Position numbers and translations under genes: made by a program. From positions 2,790,001 to 2,854,000 of the forward strand of contig NZ_CP094527.1 in NCBI RefSeq assembly GCF_022811725.1: a stretch of DNA of 64,000 nucleotides, in the 5' to 3' direction. The notes beneath the pieces were generated by a model. It ran no database searches. It saw nothing but the letters and a program-made list of their open reading frames with translations, and was not told the origin of the DNA. The DNA is from Mucilaginibacter sp. SMC90 (lineage in GTDB: Bacteria > Bacteroidota > Bacteroidia > Sphingobacteriales > Sphingobacteriaceae). Shown one piece after another: positions 27,545-36,111 of this stretch; positions within the stretch are counted from its first letter, which is position 1; the number at the start of each line of letters is the position of its first letter.

Positions 27545-28120
27545 ATGCAAGTAGAACAAGCCGGGGCTTTTATCCTCGACAAAATAAAAATAGAACTGCC
27601 TGAACATTTCCATTACCACAATGCCGATCATGCGCTTGATGTTTATACCGCTGCAAAGCAAATTGCAGAAGGCGAGGGAGTGAAAGGGTACGACCTGGAG
27701 CTATTGCTTACTGCAGCATACTATCATGATTCGGGTTTTTTGTTCGGACAGGTTAATCATGAGGTTGGTTCATGCAAAAATGCAAGGCAATACCTACCTC
27801 ATTTTGGTTATACCAGCGATGAAATTGAGCAGGTTTGTGATATTATTATGGCAACTCAAATGCCGCAAAACCCTCACAATCATTTAGGACAGATAATTTG
27901 TGATGCCGATTTGGATTATTTGGGCCGAAATGATTTTTTTATCCTTAGTAAAAGGTTATTTTCGGAACTTGTAATTACAGATCACCTTGAATCAGAATTG
28001 GAGTGGGACAGGCAGCAGGTGAAGTTCCTGCAAAGCCATCATTACTTTACTCAAACCGCACTCGGGCTCAGGGCTGAAGGTAAAAACGAGCATTTGAAAG
28101 TTATCACAACAAAAATTTAA
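27545..28120 (+). CDS. HD-domain phosphohydrolase
   Basis: 191 residues. Metal-binding residues of the HD fold: His in HYHNADHA (about 22-30), HD pair in YYHDSGFL (about 60-67) and Asp in CDADLDYLGR. The HYHN-x-x-HA opening resembles cyclic nucleotide phosphodiesterase-like HD proteins, but the substrate cannot be told. 12 bp before the yitT-like gene, same operon. Confidence 0.8.
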   Translation: MQVEQAGAFILDKIKIELPEHFHYHNADHALDVYTAAKQIAEGEGVKGYDLELLLTAAYYHDSGFLFGQVNHEVGSCKNARQYLPHFGYTSDEIEQVCDIIMATQMPQNPHNHLGQIICDADLDYLGRNDFFILSKRLFSELVITDHLESELEWDRQQVKFLQSHHYFTQTALGLRAEGKNEHLKVITTKI

Positions 28121-28132
28121 ATACTGCTATTA

Positions 28133-29011
28133 ATGACACAACCGGGTTTAAAAATTGAAGAAGTTTTAAAGGACGTAGTAACAGTAATTATCGGCATTTT
28201 ATTCTGCGGTTTTGCGTTAAAGGGATTTTTGGTACCCAACAGCTTCTTTGATGGCGGAGTAACGGGTATTTCGCTTCTTCTTCATGAACTTTATCACTTC
28301 AACATAGCCTATGTAATTATCATAGCCAATATCCCCTTTATTATTATGGGGATGTTCCAGGTTAATAAATCTTTTGCACTAAAAACGCTTGCCTGCGTAA
28401 TTGGACTTGGCCTATGCCTGCAATTTATACAATATCCTGTTATTACTTCTGATAAGTTACTTGTATCGATTTTTGGCGGGGTATTTATGGGGCTTGGCGT
28501 GGGTTTGTCGATAAGGGGAGGTTGTGCGTTGGATGGTATTGAGATATTAGCTTTATACACCTTGAAGCGCAGTAGTTTTACTATCAGCGAGATTATTTTA
28601 GGTATCAATATTATTATCTTCCTGATAGCGGCGGTTGAACTTGGTTTGCCTACGGCGTTATACTCAATTTTAACCTATTATACGGCGTCGCGCACTATCA
28701 CTTTTGTTATTGATGGTTTGGAAGAATATACGGCTATAAATATCATCTCCGGTCAAAGCGAAATAATTAAAGAACGACTTGTAATGGAACTCGGTCGCGG
28801 AATCACCATTTATAAGGGCGAACGCGGCTTCATGAAGGAAAGTTTTGATGTTCATCAGCCGGTAGACATCATTTTTACAGTAGTAACCCGTTTGGAAGTA
28901 CGCAGGTTAAAAAACCTGGTACACAGTATTGATCCAAAAGCTTTTATTTTCACTAATAGCATTAAAGAAGCTGCTGGCGGGGTGTTGAAGAAAAAGGTGA
29001 GGGATCATTGA
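28133..29011 (+). CDS. YitT family membrane protein with DUF2179 domain
   Basis: 292 residues: five to six transmembrane helices in the N-terminal about 190 residues (opening VVTVIIGILFCGFALKGF, then FFDGGVTGISLLLHELY), then a soluble C-terminal DUF2179 (ITIYKGERGFMKES, IIFTVVTRLEVRRLKNLV, DPKAFI). Family function unknown. A terminator follows. Confidence 0.88.
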   Translation: MTQPGLKIEEVLKDVVTVIIGILFCGFALKGFLVPNSFFDGGVTGISLLLHELYHFNIAYVIIIANIPFIIMGMFQVNKSFALKTLACVIGLGLCLQFIQYPVITSDKLLVSIFGGVFMGLGVGLSIRGGCALDGIEILALYTLKRSSFTISEIILGINIIIFLIAAVELGLPTALYSILTYYTASRTITFVIDGLEEYTAINIISGQSEIIKERLVMELGRGITIYKGERGFMKESFDVHQPVDIIFTVVTRLEVRRLKNLVHSIDPKAFIFTNSIKEAAGGVLKKKVRDH

Positions 29012-29026
29012 TATTCCAATATAAAG

Positions 29027-29064
29027 ACAGCAATGCCATCCTAAAAGGATGGCATTGCTGTTAA
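29027..29064 (+). terminator. intrinsic terminator after the yitT-like gene
   Basis: Perfect 16-bp arms (29027-29042, 29046-29061; ACAGCAATGCCATCCT and complement) with a 3-base loop, followed by TAAAT. The long stem and weak T-tract leave open a processed RNA structure. Confidence 0.7.
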
Positions 29065-29218
29065 ATAAGCAAACTACTTCGGGTTTAGCGGAGCGTAACA
29101 GCAATACATATGGGTTCAAAATAAAAGTGGGTGGTCTTGAATTATTATTCAATCTCTTCAAGCTACATGGAAGCCGGGCGAAATTGTTAGCTTAGCATAA
29201 CAAAACCTAAGCTGTAAC

Positions 29219-29857
29219 ATGAAAGAAGAATACTGGGTATTCGGAGGCGCGCTTCTTTTCCATTTCGGAAGATTACTTTACAAATATTACCAAAAAAAGC
29301 GCTACGAGAAGGTCAGTGACGAAATAGCCGACTACCGTTACGATACATACCTCGAACTGCGGGACGAAACATTTGCGCTGAAGCCGGAAGACATAGGCAT
29401 TGTGTTGTCCAGTGATAATGAAACCGCTTTTGCCCTGATACTGGAAATGCATGTTGCTGAAGCGTTGCAGGCTATTGTCGCGTTTTCTGATGGTAAGGTT
29501 TGGGCTTTTAATACCTATAATGCACGCAAAAATATTGTTGATAATGATGCAGAGGATTTACGTTTCGCGGCTATTGAGGCTGTAGCAGCGGCTCAATACC
29601 ATTTTGCAAGAATGAGGAGAATGGATGCCGGGACCCTTCTTCCCGGGCATATAAAAATTCATATATTAACCAATCAGGATACTTACTCGGCAGGTGGTAC
29701 AATCACCGCAATGTGTAACGAATCATCAGAATGGGCCGAATTAGTTGCAAAAGTTTTTACGGTAGTCTGTGAACTGGATAGCGTGTTTGAAAATAAGCCC
29801 AAGAAGCCTGTTTATACCCAAATTGCCGTAAAGCGTAGTAAGCCTGCAAATTTCTAA
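29219..29857 (+). CDS. hypothetical protein with N-terminal membrane anchor
   Basis: 212 residues, not recognised. One short hydrophobic segment (about 4-18, YWVFGGALLFHFGRLLY), then a mixed alpha/beta soluble part with no catalytic motif. The region ADYRYDTYLELRDE and the conserved-looking HIKIHILTNQDTYSAGGT may be structural. Flanked by a terminator and a REP-like element, so it is its own unit. Confidence 0.6.
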   Translation: MKEEYWVFGGALLFHFGRLLYKYYQKKRYEKVSDEIADYRYDTYLELRDETFALKPEDIGIVLSSDNETAFALILEMHVAEALQAIVAFSDGKVWAFNTYNARKNIVDNDAEDLRFAAIEAVAAAQYHFARMRRMDAGTLLPGHIKIHILTNQDTYSAGGTITAMCNESSEWAELVAKVFTVVCELDSVFENKPKKPVYTQIAVKRSKPANF

Positions 29858-29870
29858 AGTTATTAAAAGC

Positions 29871-29968
29871 CATGTCATGGCGAAGAGGAACGACGAAGCA
29901 ATCTCGTAGCTACACAGATCGGTCATGTATTCGCTACGAGATTGCCACGCTGCGCTCGCGATGACATG
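29871..29968. repeat. REP-like palindromic element, copy 2
   Basis: Ends CATGTCATGGCGA and GCGATGACATG; inner arms ATCTCGTAGC and GCTACGAGAT pair, with the right half carrying the family sequence GATTGCCACGCTGCGCTC. The remainder of 29969-30096 shows nothing else. Confidence 0.8.
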
Positions 29969-30096
29969 TTTTTTATTATTTAAAACAGAGAGAATTTTAT
30001 TTTCCGAACATTTGTGGAGACAACACCAATAATAGTTTCGGGCATCAGTAACAACTTAAAACTACCGACTCCGTACTTTAGATTTCAGACTTAGAA

Positions 30097-31140
30097 CTAA
30101 TCAACCACCTCGTAAATCTCTACCGGTTTCAGTTTGTTCTTCAAACTTACCTCTCCAATTTTATTGAGTGCGAAGGAGCCTTTGGCTTGTTCATATACAT
30201 CGGCACTTACAATGATCTGGTTGGCTTGTGCTACGGTTTGCAGGCGTTGGGCCAGGTTTACTGCATCGCCAATTACGGTATAGTCCAAACGTTTCAATGT
30301 GGCAGAGCCTATATTGCCCGAGATCATCTCGCCCGAATTGATCCCTATAGAAACAGAAGGTTTAAAAGTTTTGTCGCCTGCCTGAATTTCATCAGCATCA
30401 TGCATTTTATCACGAACGGCGAGGGCCGCATCAATAGCACGGTCAAGGTGGTATTCGCCACGGAAAACGGCCATAACGGCATCACCCATAAATTTATCAA
30501 TATGGCCGTTTTGTGCAATGATCTCCTGTACCATTACATCAAAGTATTTGTTGATCATACCAACAACGGTATTGGCAGCAACGTGCTCCGTAATGGCAGT
30601 AAAGCCACAGATGTCAATAAACAACACCGTTGCATCTATAGTTTCGTTGCTAAGCAGGCTGTTTTCAAATTCCTTGTGGGTCATGAAATTGAGCACGTTT
30701 TCATCTACATACATGCGCAGGATGTTGTTCTCCTTTATGGCCTGCATGGTTTTTTTGAGCTCAATTACGTGTTGAAGCGTTTTTTCGATAGTGATGTCAA
30801 GATCTTCAAAATTTACCGGCTTGCATACAAAATCAAATGCACCGCGGTTCATGGCCGTGCGGATATTATCCATATCACTGTAAGCCGATACCATCACCGC
30901 TTTTAAGATTGGGTTGGCATCGGGCAACTTGGTAAGCAGGGTAAGCCCATCCATTTCAGGCATATTGATGTCGCTTAAAACCACATCAATGTCAGGATGA
31001 GAGGCCAGTTGAGTTAACGCTTCAAAACCATTTTGGGCAAATACAAACTCATACACGCCTTCCCGTATCTTTTTCCTGAACTTTTGCCTGATCAGTAATT
31101 CCAGGTCCTGCTCGTCATCTACCACCAGTATCTTGGCCAT
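30097..31140 (-). CDS. response regulator with class III adenylate/guanylate cyclase output
   Basis: 347 residues. Receiver domain 1-125 (VVDDEQDLE acidic pocket, phospho-acceptor Asp in VLSDINMPEMDG, VSAYSD, KPVNFEDLD), a helical linker (about 120-160), then a CHD cyclase domain (about 165-347). Metal Asp residues are in LFIDICGFTAITE and FMGDAVMAVF. It would make cAMP or cGMP in response to phosphorylation. The start overlaps the stop of the single-receiver gene by one base; the kinase gene lies next upstream. Confidence 0.9.
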   Translation of the reverse strand: MAKILVVDDEQDLELLIRQKFRKKIREGVYEFVFAQNGFEALTQLASHPDIDVVLSDINMPEMDGLTLLTKLPDANPILKAVMVSAYSDMDNIRTAMNRGAFDFVCKPVNFEDLDITIEKTLQHVIELKKTMQAIKENNILRMYVDENVLNFMTHKEFENSLLSNETIDATVLFIDICGFTAITEHVAANTVVGMINKYFDVMVQEIIAQNGHIDKFMGDAVMAVFRGEYHLDRAIDAALAVRDKMHDADEIQAGDKTFKPSVSIGINSGEMISGNIGSATLKRLDYTVIGDAVNLAQRLQTVAQANQIIVSADVYEQAKGSFALNKIGEVSLKNKLKPVEIYEVVD

Positions 31141-31517
31141 TATTGTTCTAAGTGTTTAAGTTTATCTTTCAAATTAGTGAAATCAAGCGGCTTGGTTAAA
31201 AAGTCGTTGGCCCCAAGTTCCATTGATTGTTTATAGTTTTCGTCGTCGCCGTAAGCGGTGATCATCATAACCACCGGCGGCGGTTTTTCGTAGCTGTGCC
31301 TGATATTGCGTAATAGCTCCAGGCCACTCATGCCCGGCATGTTGATGTCAGATAGGATCAGGATCACCTGCGAACGATATTTATCGAGGAAAAGTAAAGC
31401 TTCTTCGCCCGATTGCGCGAAATTAAATTCTACTTCGCCGCTTTTTATTTCTTTCCGGAAACGTTGTAAAAACAAAGGCTGAACATCTGCCTCATCATCA
31501 ACAACAAGTATTTTCAT
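31140..31517 (-). CDS. single-domain response regulator (CheY-like receiver)
   Basis: 125 residues, receiver only. Acidic pocket VVDDEADVQ, phospho-acceptor Asp in ILSDINMPGMSG, switch Thr in MITAYGDD, Lys in LTKPLDF. Its receiver resembles that of the downstream cyclase protein (both have R-F/K-R-K-x-I-x-x-G after the pocket), suggesting duplication. It may compete for phosphate or shuttle it in a relay. Confidence 0.9.
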   Translation of the reverse strand: MKILVVDDEADVQPLFLQRFRKEIKSGEVEFNFAQSGEEALLFLDKYRSQVILILSDINMPGMSGLELLRNIRHSYEKPPPVVMMITAYGDDENYKQSMELGANDFLTKPLDFTNLKDKLKHLEQ

Positions 31518-31581
31518 AGCATTTCAAAGTTAAACGTTTGTTAGGTTTTATTTGCGGTTAAACGTAAAAATTACGGCACGT

Positions 31582-32973
31582 TTAACTTTGGGCAATATTG
31601 CCAACCGGTATGCAGATGACAAATCTGGCAAACTCGCCTTCGGCAGTTTCAACTTTAAGCTCGCCGCCATGGCCTTTGGTAATAATATCATAGCTCATTG
31701 AAAGCCCAAGGCCTGTTCCCTGCCCGGTAGGTTTGGTGGTAAAAAAGGGCTGGTAAATTTTATCCAGTACCTTTTGGGGAATGCCGGTGCCGTTATCCTC
31801 TACCGTAATTTGTACCATATTGACACCGGCCGCCGACCGGACTTTTTGAGTTTTAACAGTTACCGTTGGTTCATATCCATCACCTAAAACCCGTTTCTTT
31901 TCACTTACCGAGTAAAAAGAATTATTAAACAGGTTAAGGAGCACACGGCCCAGGTCCTGTGGAATAGCTTCTATTTTGCCAAGGTTTTCATCAAAGCTGG
32001 TTTTCATGCCTGCATTAAATGATTTATCCTTGGCACGGAGGCCGTGGTAGCTCAGCCTCAAATACTCATCAGAAAGAGCATTAACATCAGTAGGTTCTTT
32101 TTTTCCGGTTGTAGCACGCGAATGCTGCAGCATGCCTTTAACAATAGCATCTGCGCGTTTGCCATGCTGGTTTATTTTGCCCAGGTTTTGGGTGATATCA
32201 TTAATAATATCAGCAGCGTCTTCCTTAACATCGTTGGGAAGTTTATCAAGTACTTCTTCTTTCAGTTCTTCAAGCAGTTCGATACTTACCTCACTAAAAT
32301 TGTTCACAAAGTTTAGTGGGTTCTGAATTTCGTGCGCTATGCCGGCGGTAAGCTCGCCCAGCGAAGCCATCTTTTCTGACTGTATAAGCTGCGCCTGTGT
32401 ACTTTGAAGTTCTGATAGTGCCTGCTGAAGTTCTTCGGTTTGCTTGATTAGCTCGGCAGTGCGCTCACGTACCTCACTTTCAAGGTTTACCTTCATAGCT
32501 GCCATCATGCGGTTTTGTGCCTGCTCTGCAAAGCGCTGTTTGCGCTCATTTTCAAGGGCTTTGGTTTGTTTCCGGCTGATGAGCCAAAGCGAGAATGCCC
32601 AGATGAGCGAAAATACCACTAAGCTTTTTATGGTGTTGTCATGGTTGTCATAAAATGTCGGGAACCATTTTTCCAGTACATCCTGTATTAATCCCGCAAT
32701 GGCGTATGGAATTAATGCAAAGGCAAGCTGCCTACCCGATTTTAGGTCTTCAATATAATAGGGCACTATTACAACTCCTAAAAAAAACAGGTGCGAGATT
32801 ACCGTGGTCAGCCTTTCTCCGTGGTCAAAACTTACACCAAATACAAATATGCCTATAGCTATAAAATAGCCAATATTGAGGTATTTGTCCCAATTGGTTA
32901 GCAGCCCATCATTTTTCAGGTGTCTCCTGTATTGGGTGATCACAAATACGGCGAGGAAAGGTTCTAAACTCAT
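31582..32973 (-). CDS. membrane sensor histidine kinase
   Basis: 463 residues. N-terminal four-helix membrane sensor (about 31-132), then a long coiled coil (about 135-200, heptad-rich ELIKQTEELQQALSELQ), HisKA with phospho-acceptor His214 (GIAHEIQNPLNFVNNF), and HATPase_c (N box LLNLFNNSFYSV, G1 VEDNGTGIP, G2 GQGTGLGLSMS). No extracytoplasmic domain, so it senses in or near the membrane. First gene of the kinase - receiver - receiver-cyclase set (64-bp gap). Confidence 0.92.
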   Translation of the reverse strand: MSLEPFLAVFVITQYRRHLKNDGLLTNWDKYLNIGYFIAIGIFVFGVSFDHGERLTTVISHLFFLGVVIVPYYIEDLKSGRQLAFALIPYAIAGLIQDVLEKWFPTFYDNHDNTIKSLVVFSLIWAFSLWLISRKQTKALENERKQRFAEQAQNRMMAAMKVNLESEVRERTAELIKQTEELQQALSELQSTQAQLIQSEKMASLGELTAGIAHEIQNPLNFVNNFSEVSIELLEELKEEVLDKLPNDVKEDAADIINDITQNLGKINQHGKRADAIVKGMLQHSRATTGKKEPTDVNALSDEYLRLSYHGLRAKDKSFNAGMKTSFDENLGKIEAIPQDLGRVLLNLFNNSFYSVSEKKRVLGDGYEPTVTVKTQKVRSAAGVNMVQITVEDNGTGIPQKVLDKIYQPFFTTKPTGQGTGLGLSMSYDIITKGHGGELKVETAEGEFARFVICIPVGNIAQS

Positions 32974-33250
32974 GAAGATTGTTTTACTTCTTTTATAAAT
33001 GCGAAGCCGAAATTTAAGAATTTTAGAGGGATTATTAAACTATGCCCATTATTTATCAGAATAAGGGGTTAAAAATGATCTGTTTTGATTTTATAGTAGC
33101 GAATATCAACTTGCAGAAGGTAACACTGAGTTTGAGGTTTTTTTCTTTACAAGTTAACACGATCAAGCTTTTGCCGGGATTAAATGAACAAAGCGCAGGT
33201 TATATCCATATACCCTCATGCGAAGCAACCATTGATCCGCATAAAACGTA

Positions 33251-33292
33251 ATCAACAATAAAACCAGCGATGAACCTGGTTTTATTGTTGAT
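33251..33292 (+). promoter_or_regulatory. perfect 17-bp hairpin enclosing the ABC transporter ATG
   Basis: Arms 33251-33267 (ATCAACAATAAAACCAG) and 33276-33292 are exact complements. The 8-base loop CGATGAAC contains the annotated ATG (33270). It may hide or present the start codon, act as an attenuator, or mean that translation begins at TTG 33300 downstream. The rest of 32974-33250 is a divergent promoter gap with no supportable gene. Confidence 0.7.
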
Positions 33293-34958
33293 ATCCCCCT
33301 TGAAGCAAATTTTAAAAAGCATCCTGCCCATACTTACCCGGCGCGAAAAGACGAGATTTATCAGGCTGATCATCGGCGATATCGTTATAGCCCTATTGGA
33401 TGTTGCTTTTTTAGGAATGCTCCTGCTGATAGTTAATTTTTATACGCTGCAGGGTACAAGAAATAATTACGATTTTTTACCGGCAGGCCTTGTAAATAAT
33501 AGATCGCTGTGGCTTATCGGAGTATTTCTGGTGCTTTTTGCTGTAAAAAATTGTATTGGTTTCTTTGTACAAAACGCGCAGCATCATTTCTTTTATAGTG
33601 TATCATCAAGACTATCCGAACGTAATATCAGGAATTATCTTGATGCCGGGTTTGATCAGTTTACCCACGTTGATTCATCTATCCACACGCGGCGCATTAG
33701 CCAACAGCCTATCGAGTTTAGTCATTACATCCTTACTAATTTACAGCAAATCATATCGCAATTGGTATTGATCCTTTTTACCATTGGGGCAATCATGTTG
33801 TATCACCCTGCTTTGTTTGTTTTGCTATTTATATTATTACTGCCGCCTGTTGCAGCGCTGGGCTGGTTTATCAAAACAAAATTAAAATCCATTCGCGGGC
33901 AGATCAAAACCGTGAGCGAAAAAACGCTTCAGCATTTAAACGAATCATTGGCTGGTTATGTGGACAGCAACATTTATCAAAAGAATGATTTTTTTAGTCA
34001 CCGTTTTTTTAGCTACCAACAGCAACTTAACCAAAATATAGCCTCGCAGCAAACGTGGCAAAACCTGCCATCGCGCTTAATGGAGGTTTTTGCCGTACTG
34101 GGTTTTTTTATCCTCATCGCTGTAAATAAACTAATGGGCGATAATTCGGCGGTTAGTATCCTGACCATCGGTATTTTTGTGGCTGCTGCATACAAAATTA
34201 TTCCCGGTGTAGTGAAGATTCTGAACAGCGGCGGACAAATGAAAACTTATGAGTTTATCCTGGCCGACCTGGCTATTGTGCCAAATAAAGAACACCAGAT
34301 TAACGAACCTCTTGACGAACATATCAGGTCATTGAAATTTGAAAATGTAAATTTCGGTTACGCCGACAAAGTTATTTTAGATGAGTTTGATTTGGAGATA
34401 GTTCCGGGCGATATCATTGGGATATCGGGTAATTCGGGTAGGGGGAAAACAACTATTATTAACCTTTTGGCCGGGTTTTTAGAACCTGCAACCGGTGGCA
34501 TTTATATCAATGATAAAATTGCCGTTGCTGCTACGCGCAGGTTGTATCGTAAAAATATCTCCCTGGTAAAACAGCAACCGTTTTTTATATACGATACAAT
34601 TCTTCAAAATATAGTACTCGACGATGCAGCTGTTGATCAGGAACGATTTGCCGAGGTTTTAGCTTTTTGTGGTTTAAATAAACTTATTGCCGGATATCCG
34701 GAAGGCATAGGAAAGATCATTACCGAAAACGGTAAAAATATTAGCGGTGGCCAGCGCCAAAGGATCATGCTGGCGCGGGCGCTTTATCATGATCATGACT
34801 TACTGATATTAGATGAGCCTTTTAGCGAAATGGATGCTGATGCGGAAAATGAACTGTTAACGAAATTACAGCAATTGACCCGCCAGGGTACAATGATTAT
34901 CCTGATTACGCACAATAAAGCGAGTTTAGCTATTTGCAATAAAGTTATTTCACCCTGA
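33270..34958 (+). CDS. ABC exporter half-transporter (fused permease and ATPase)
   Basis: 562 residues. N-terminal six-helix exporter domain (about 30-320; helices around IIGDIVIALLDVAFLGMLLL and LLFILLLPPVAALGWF), then an ATPase with Walker A GNSGRGKTT, Q-loop VKQQPFF, signature NISGGQRQR, Walker B LLILDEPFSEMD and H-loop LITHNKA. It resembles MsbA/PglK-type lipid or glycolipid flippases and would act as a homodimer. Convergent with the GT4 gene of the adjoining cluster, so it is a candidate export partner. TTG 33300 (giving MKQILKSILPIL) is an alternative start. Confidence 0.88.
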   Translation: MNLVLLLISPLKQILKSILPILTRREKTRFIRLIIGDIVIALLDVAFLGMLLLIVNFYTLQGTRNNYDFLPAGLVNNRSLWLIGVFLVLFAVKNCIGFFVQNAQHHFFYSVSSRLSERNIRNYLDAGFDQFTHVDSSIHTRRISQQPIEFSHYILTNLQQIISQLVLILFTIGAIMLYHPALFVLLFILLLPPVAALGWFIKTKLKSIRGQIKTVSEKTLQHLNESLAGYVDSNIYQKNDFFSHRFFSYQQQLNQNIASQQTWQNLPSRLMEVFAVLGFFILIAVNKLMGDNSAVSILTIGIFVAAAYKIIPGVVKILNSGGQMKTYEFILADLAIVPNKEHQINEPLDEHIRSLKFENVNFGYADKVILDEFDLEIVPGDIIGISGNSGRGKTTIINLLAGFLEPATGGIYINDKIAVAATRRLYRKNISLVKQQPFFIYDTILQNIVLDDAAVDQERFAEVLAFCGLNKLIAGYPEGIGKIITENGKNISGGQRQRIMLARALYHDHDLLILDEPFSEMDADAENELLTKLQQLTRQGTMIILITHNKASLAICNKVISP

Positions 34959-35007
34959 TTTTTAATGCCCCTTGCCTTTCGTTTTGCGCACGTTTGCAAC
35001 GTTTGCT

Positions 35008-36111
35008 TTATTCTAAGCCCTTTGCTATTTCCTCAATTCGCCCGGCTATGGCTTCAAATGACAGGTTTCGTTTGTAGTATTCTATCGATAACCTTCGCTT
35101 TTCGGCTATATTCATCTGGGCTGTTTGTTGGAGTACAGCAAGTAACTCAGCTTCGTTTCCCGGTTCGTACAATACACCGCATTCGCCATTATTGGTAATC
35201 ATCCTGAACGAAAGGATGTCGGTAACGAGGGGTACACACCCGCATGACATCGCTTCACAAATAGCGGTGCCGCTGCCTTCATAATGCGAGCCGGAGATGA
35301 TAAAATCGGCACTGTTATACCAGTAAAGTAAATCGGCGTGAGGTACCTTACCTATCAGTTCAATGGCGTCTTTATTTGGAGAGGCATTTAGTAACTCGTT
35401 GATGTTAGGTAAGAGCTCTTCAGTGTGATAGATCATGTGCAGCTTTACATCCGGCATGTTTTCGGCAAATTTCAAAAAGGCCTTTACTACGTTTAATGGA
35501 TCTTTATTATCGTTTAAACGGCCCACCCATAAAAACACAGGCGCATGTTTTGTACTTGTTTTGGATTTGGCTTCTGAACGGTCGATCGGAAAAAATACAG
35601 ATGATACTTCCATCACCTCATGTATTTTACCCGGCGACTTTAAGTTGCCTGCAGTCACCCATTCAAGCCCCATATCATGTGAGGCAAACAAATAGGCATC
35701 TGCATATTTATCTGCCAGTTTTTGCAGTTGCTTTTTTATACCACCAGGAAAAGGTTTCTCTGCATGGTTTTGAACAATAATACGGGTATGCTTATTTAGC
35801 ATCAATCCAAGCTGGATTAATTGAACCGGTTGGTGCAGGCCGTGAAATATCACTATATCAGGGTTTAAGCTCTTTACATACAGGTTGATCCCGAAATTGA
35901 AATAGATCTTTTTTTTGCTGAAGTTCACAAAATGATAGGCGATGTTATTATGGTTAACAATACCTTCATAGTTGATCTGTTTCACGTTGATCACCTCATG
36001 TCTTTTACTTAGCTGGTCCATAAGGCCGGTATAACCCAGGGTTCGGACAAACCAGGCTTGCGGGTCATCAAAATCGGGCGAATAGTTATAACTGACAAAA
36101 ACGTATCTCAT
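35008..36111 (-). CDS. glycosyltransferase family 4 (GT-B) protein
   Basis: 367 residues. GT-B Rossmann halves; the C-terminal GT1-domain signature is intact: FLWVGRLNDNKDP, LIGKVPHADLLYWYNSADFIISGSHYEGSGTAICEAMSCGCVPLVTD written in parts here as HYEGSGTAICEAMSCG with the E-x7-E pair. It transfers a nucleotide-sugar residue to an unknown acceptor. Last gene of the six-gene minus-strand unit; its start overlaps the preceding stop by 1 base. Confidence 0.88.
   Translation of the reverse strand: MRYVFVSYNYSPDFDDPQAWFVRTLGYTGLMDQLSKRHEVINVKQINYEGIVNHNNIAYHFVNFSKKKIYFNFGINLYVKSLNPDIVIFHGLHQPVQLIQLGLMLNKHTRIIVQNHAEKPFPGGIKKQLQKLADKYADAYLFASHDMGLEWVTAGNLKSPGKIHEVMEVSSVFFPIDRSEAKSKTSTKHAPVFLWVGRLNDNKDPLNVVKAFLKFAENMPDVKLHMIYHTEELLPNINELLNASPNKDAIELIGKVPHADLLYWYNSADFIISGSHYEGSGTAICEAMSCGCVPLVTDILSFRMITNNGECGVLYEPGNEAELLAVLQQTAQMNIAEKRRLSIEYYKRNLSFEAIAGRIEEIAKGLE

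Noticed and set aside
30187..30906. 239-codon frame antisense to the receiver-cyclase gene
   Set aside because: The minus-strand product is a clear two-domain protein; the plus-strand frame has no motif and is a codon-structure shadow.
33042..33251. 69-codon frame 18 bp before the ABC exporter, considered as a small peptide precursor
   Set aside because: No leader or core pattern and only two Cys; it overlaps the divergent promoter region of the kinase gene. Not supportable.
34984..35005. CACGTTTGCAACGTTTGC in the ABC/GT4 gap, as LacI half-sites
   Set aside because: No full palindrome and convergent gene ends, so no promoter to control.
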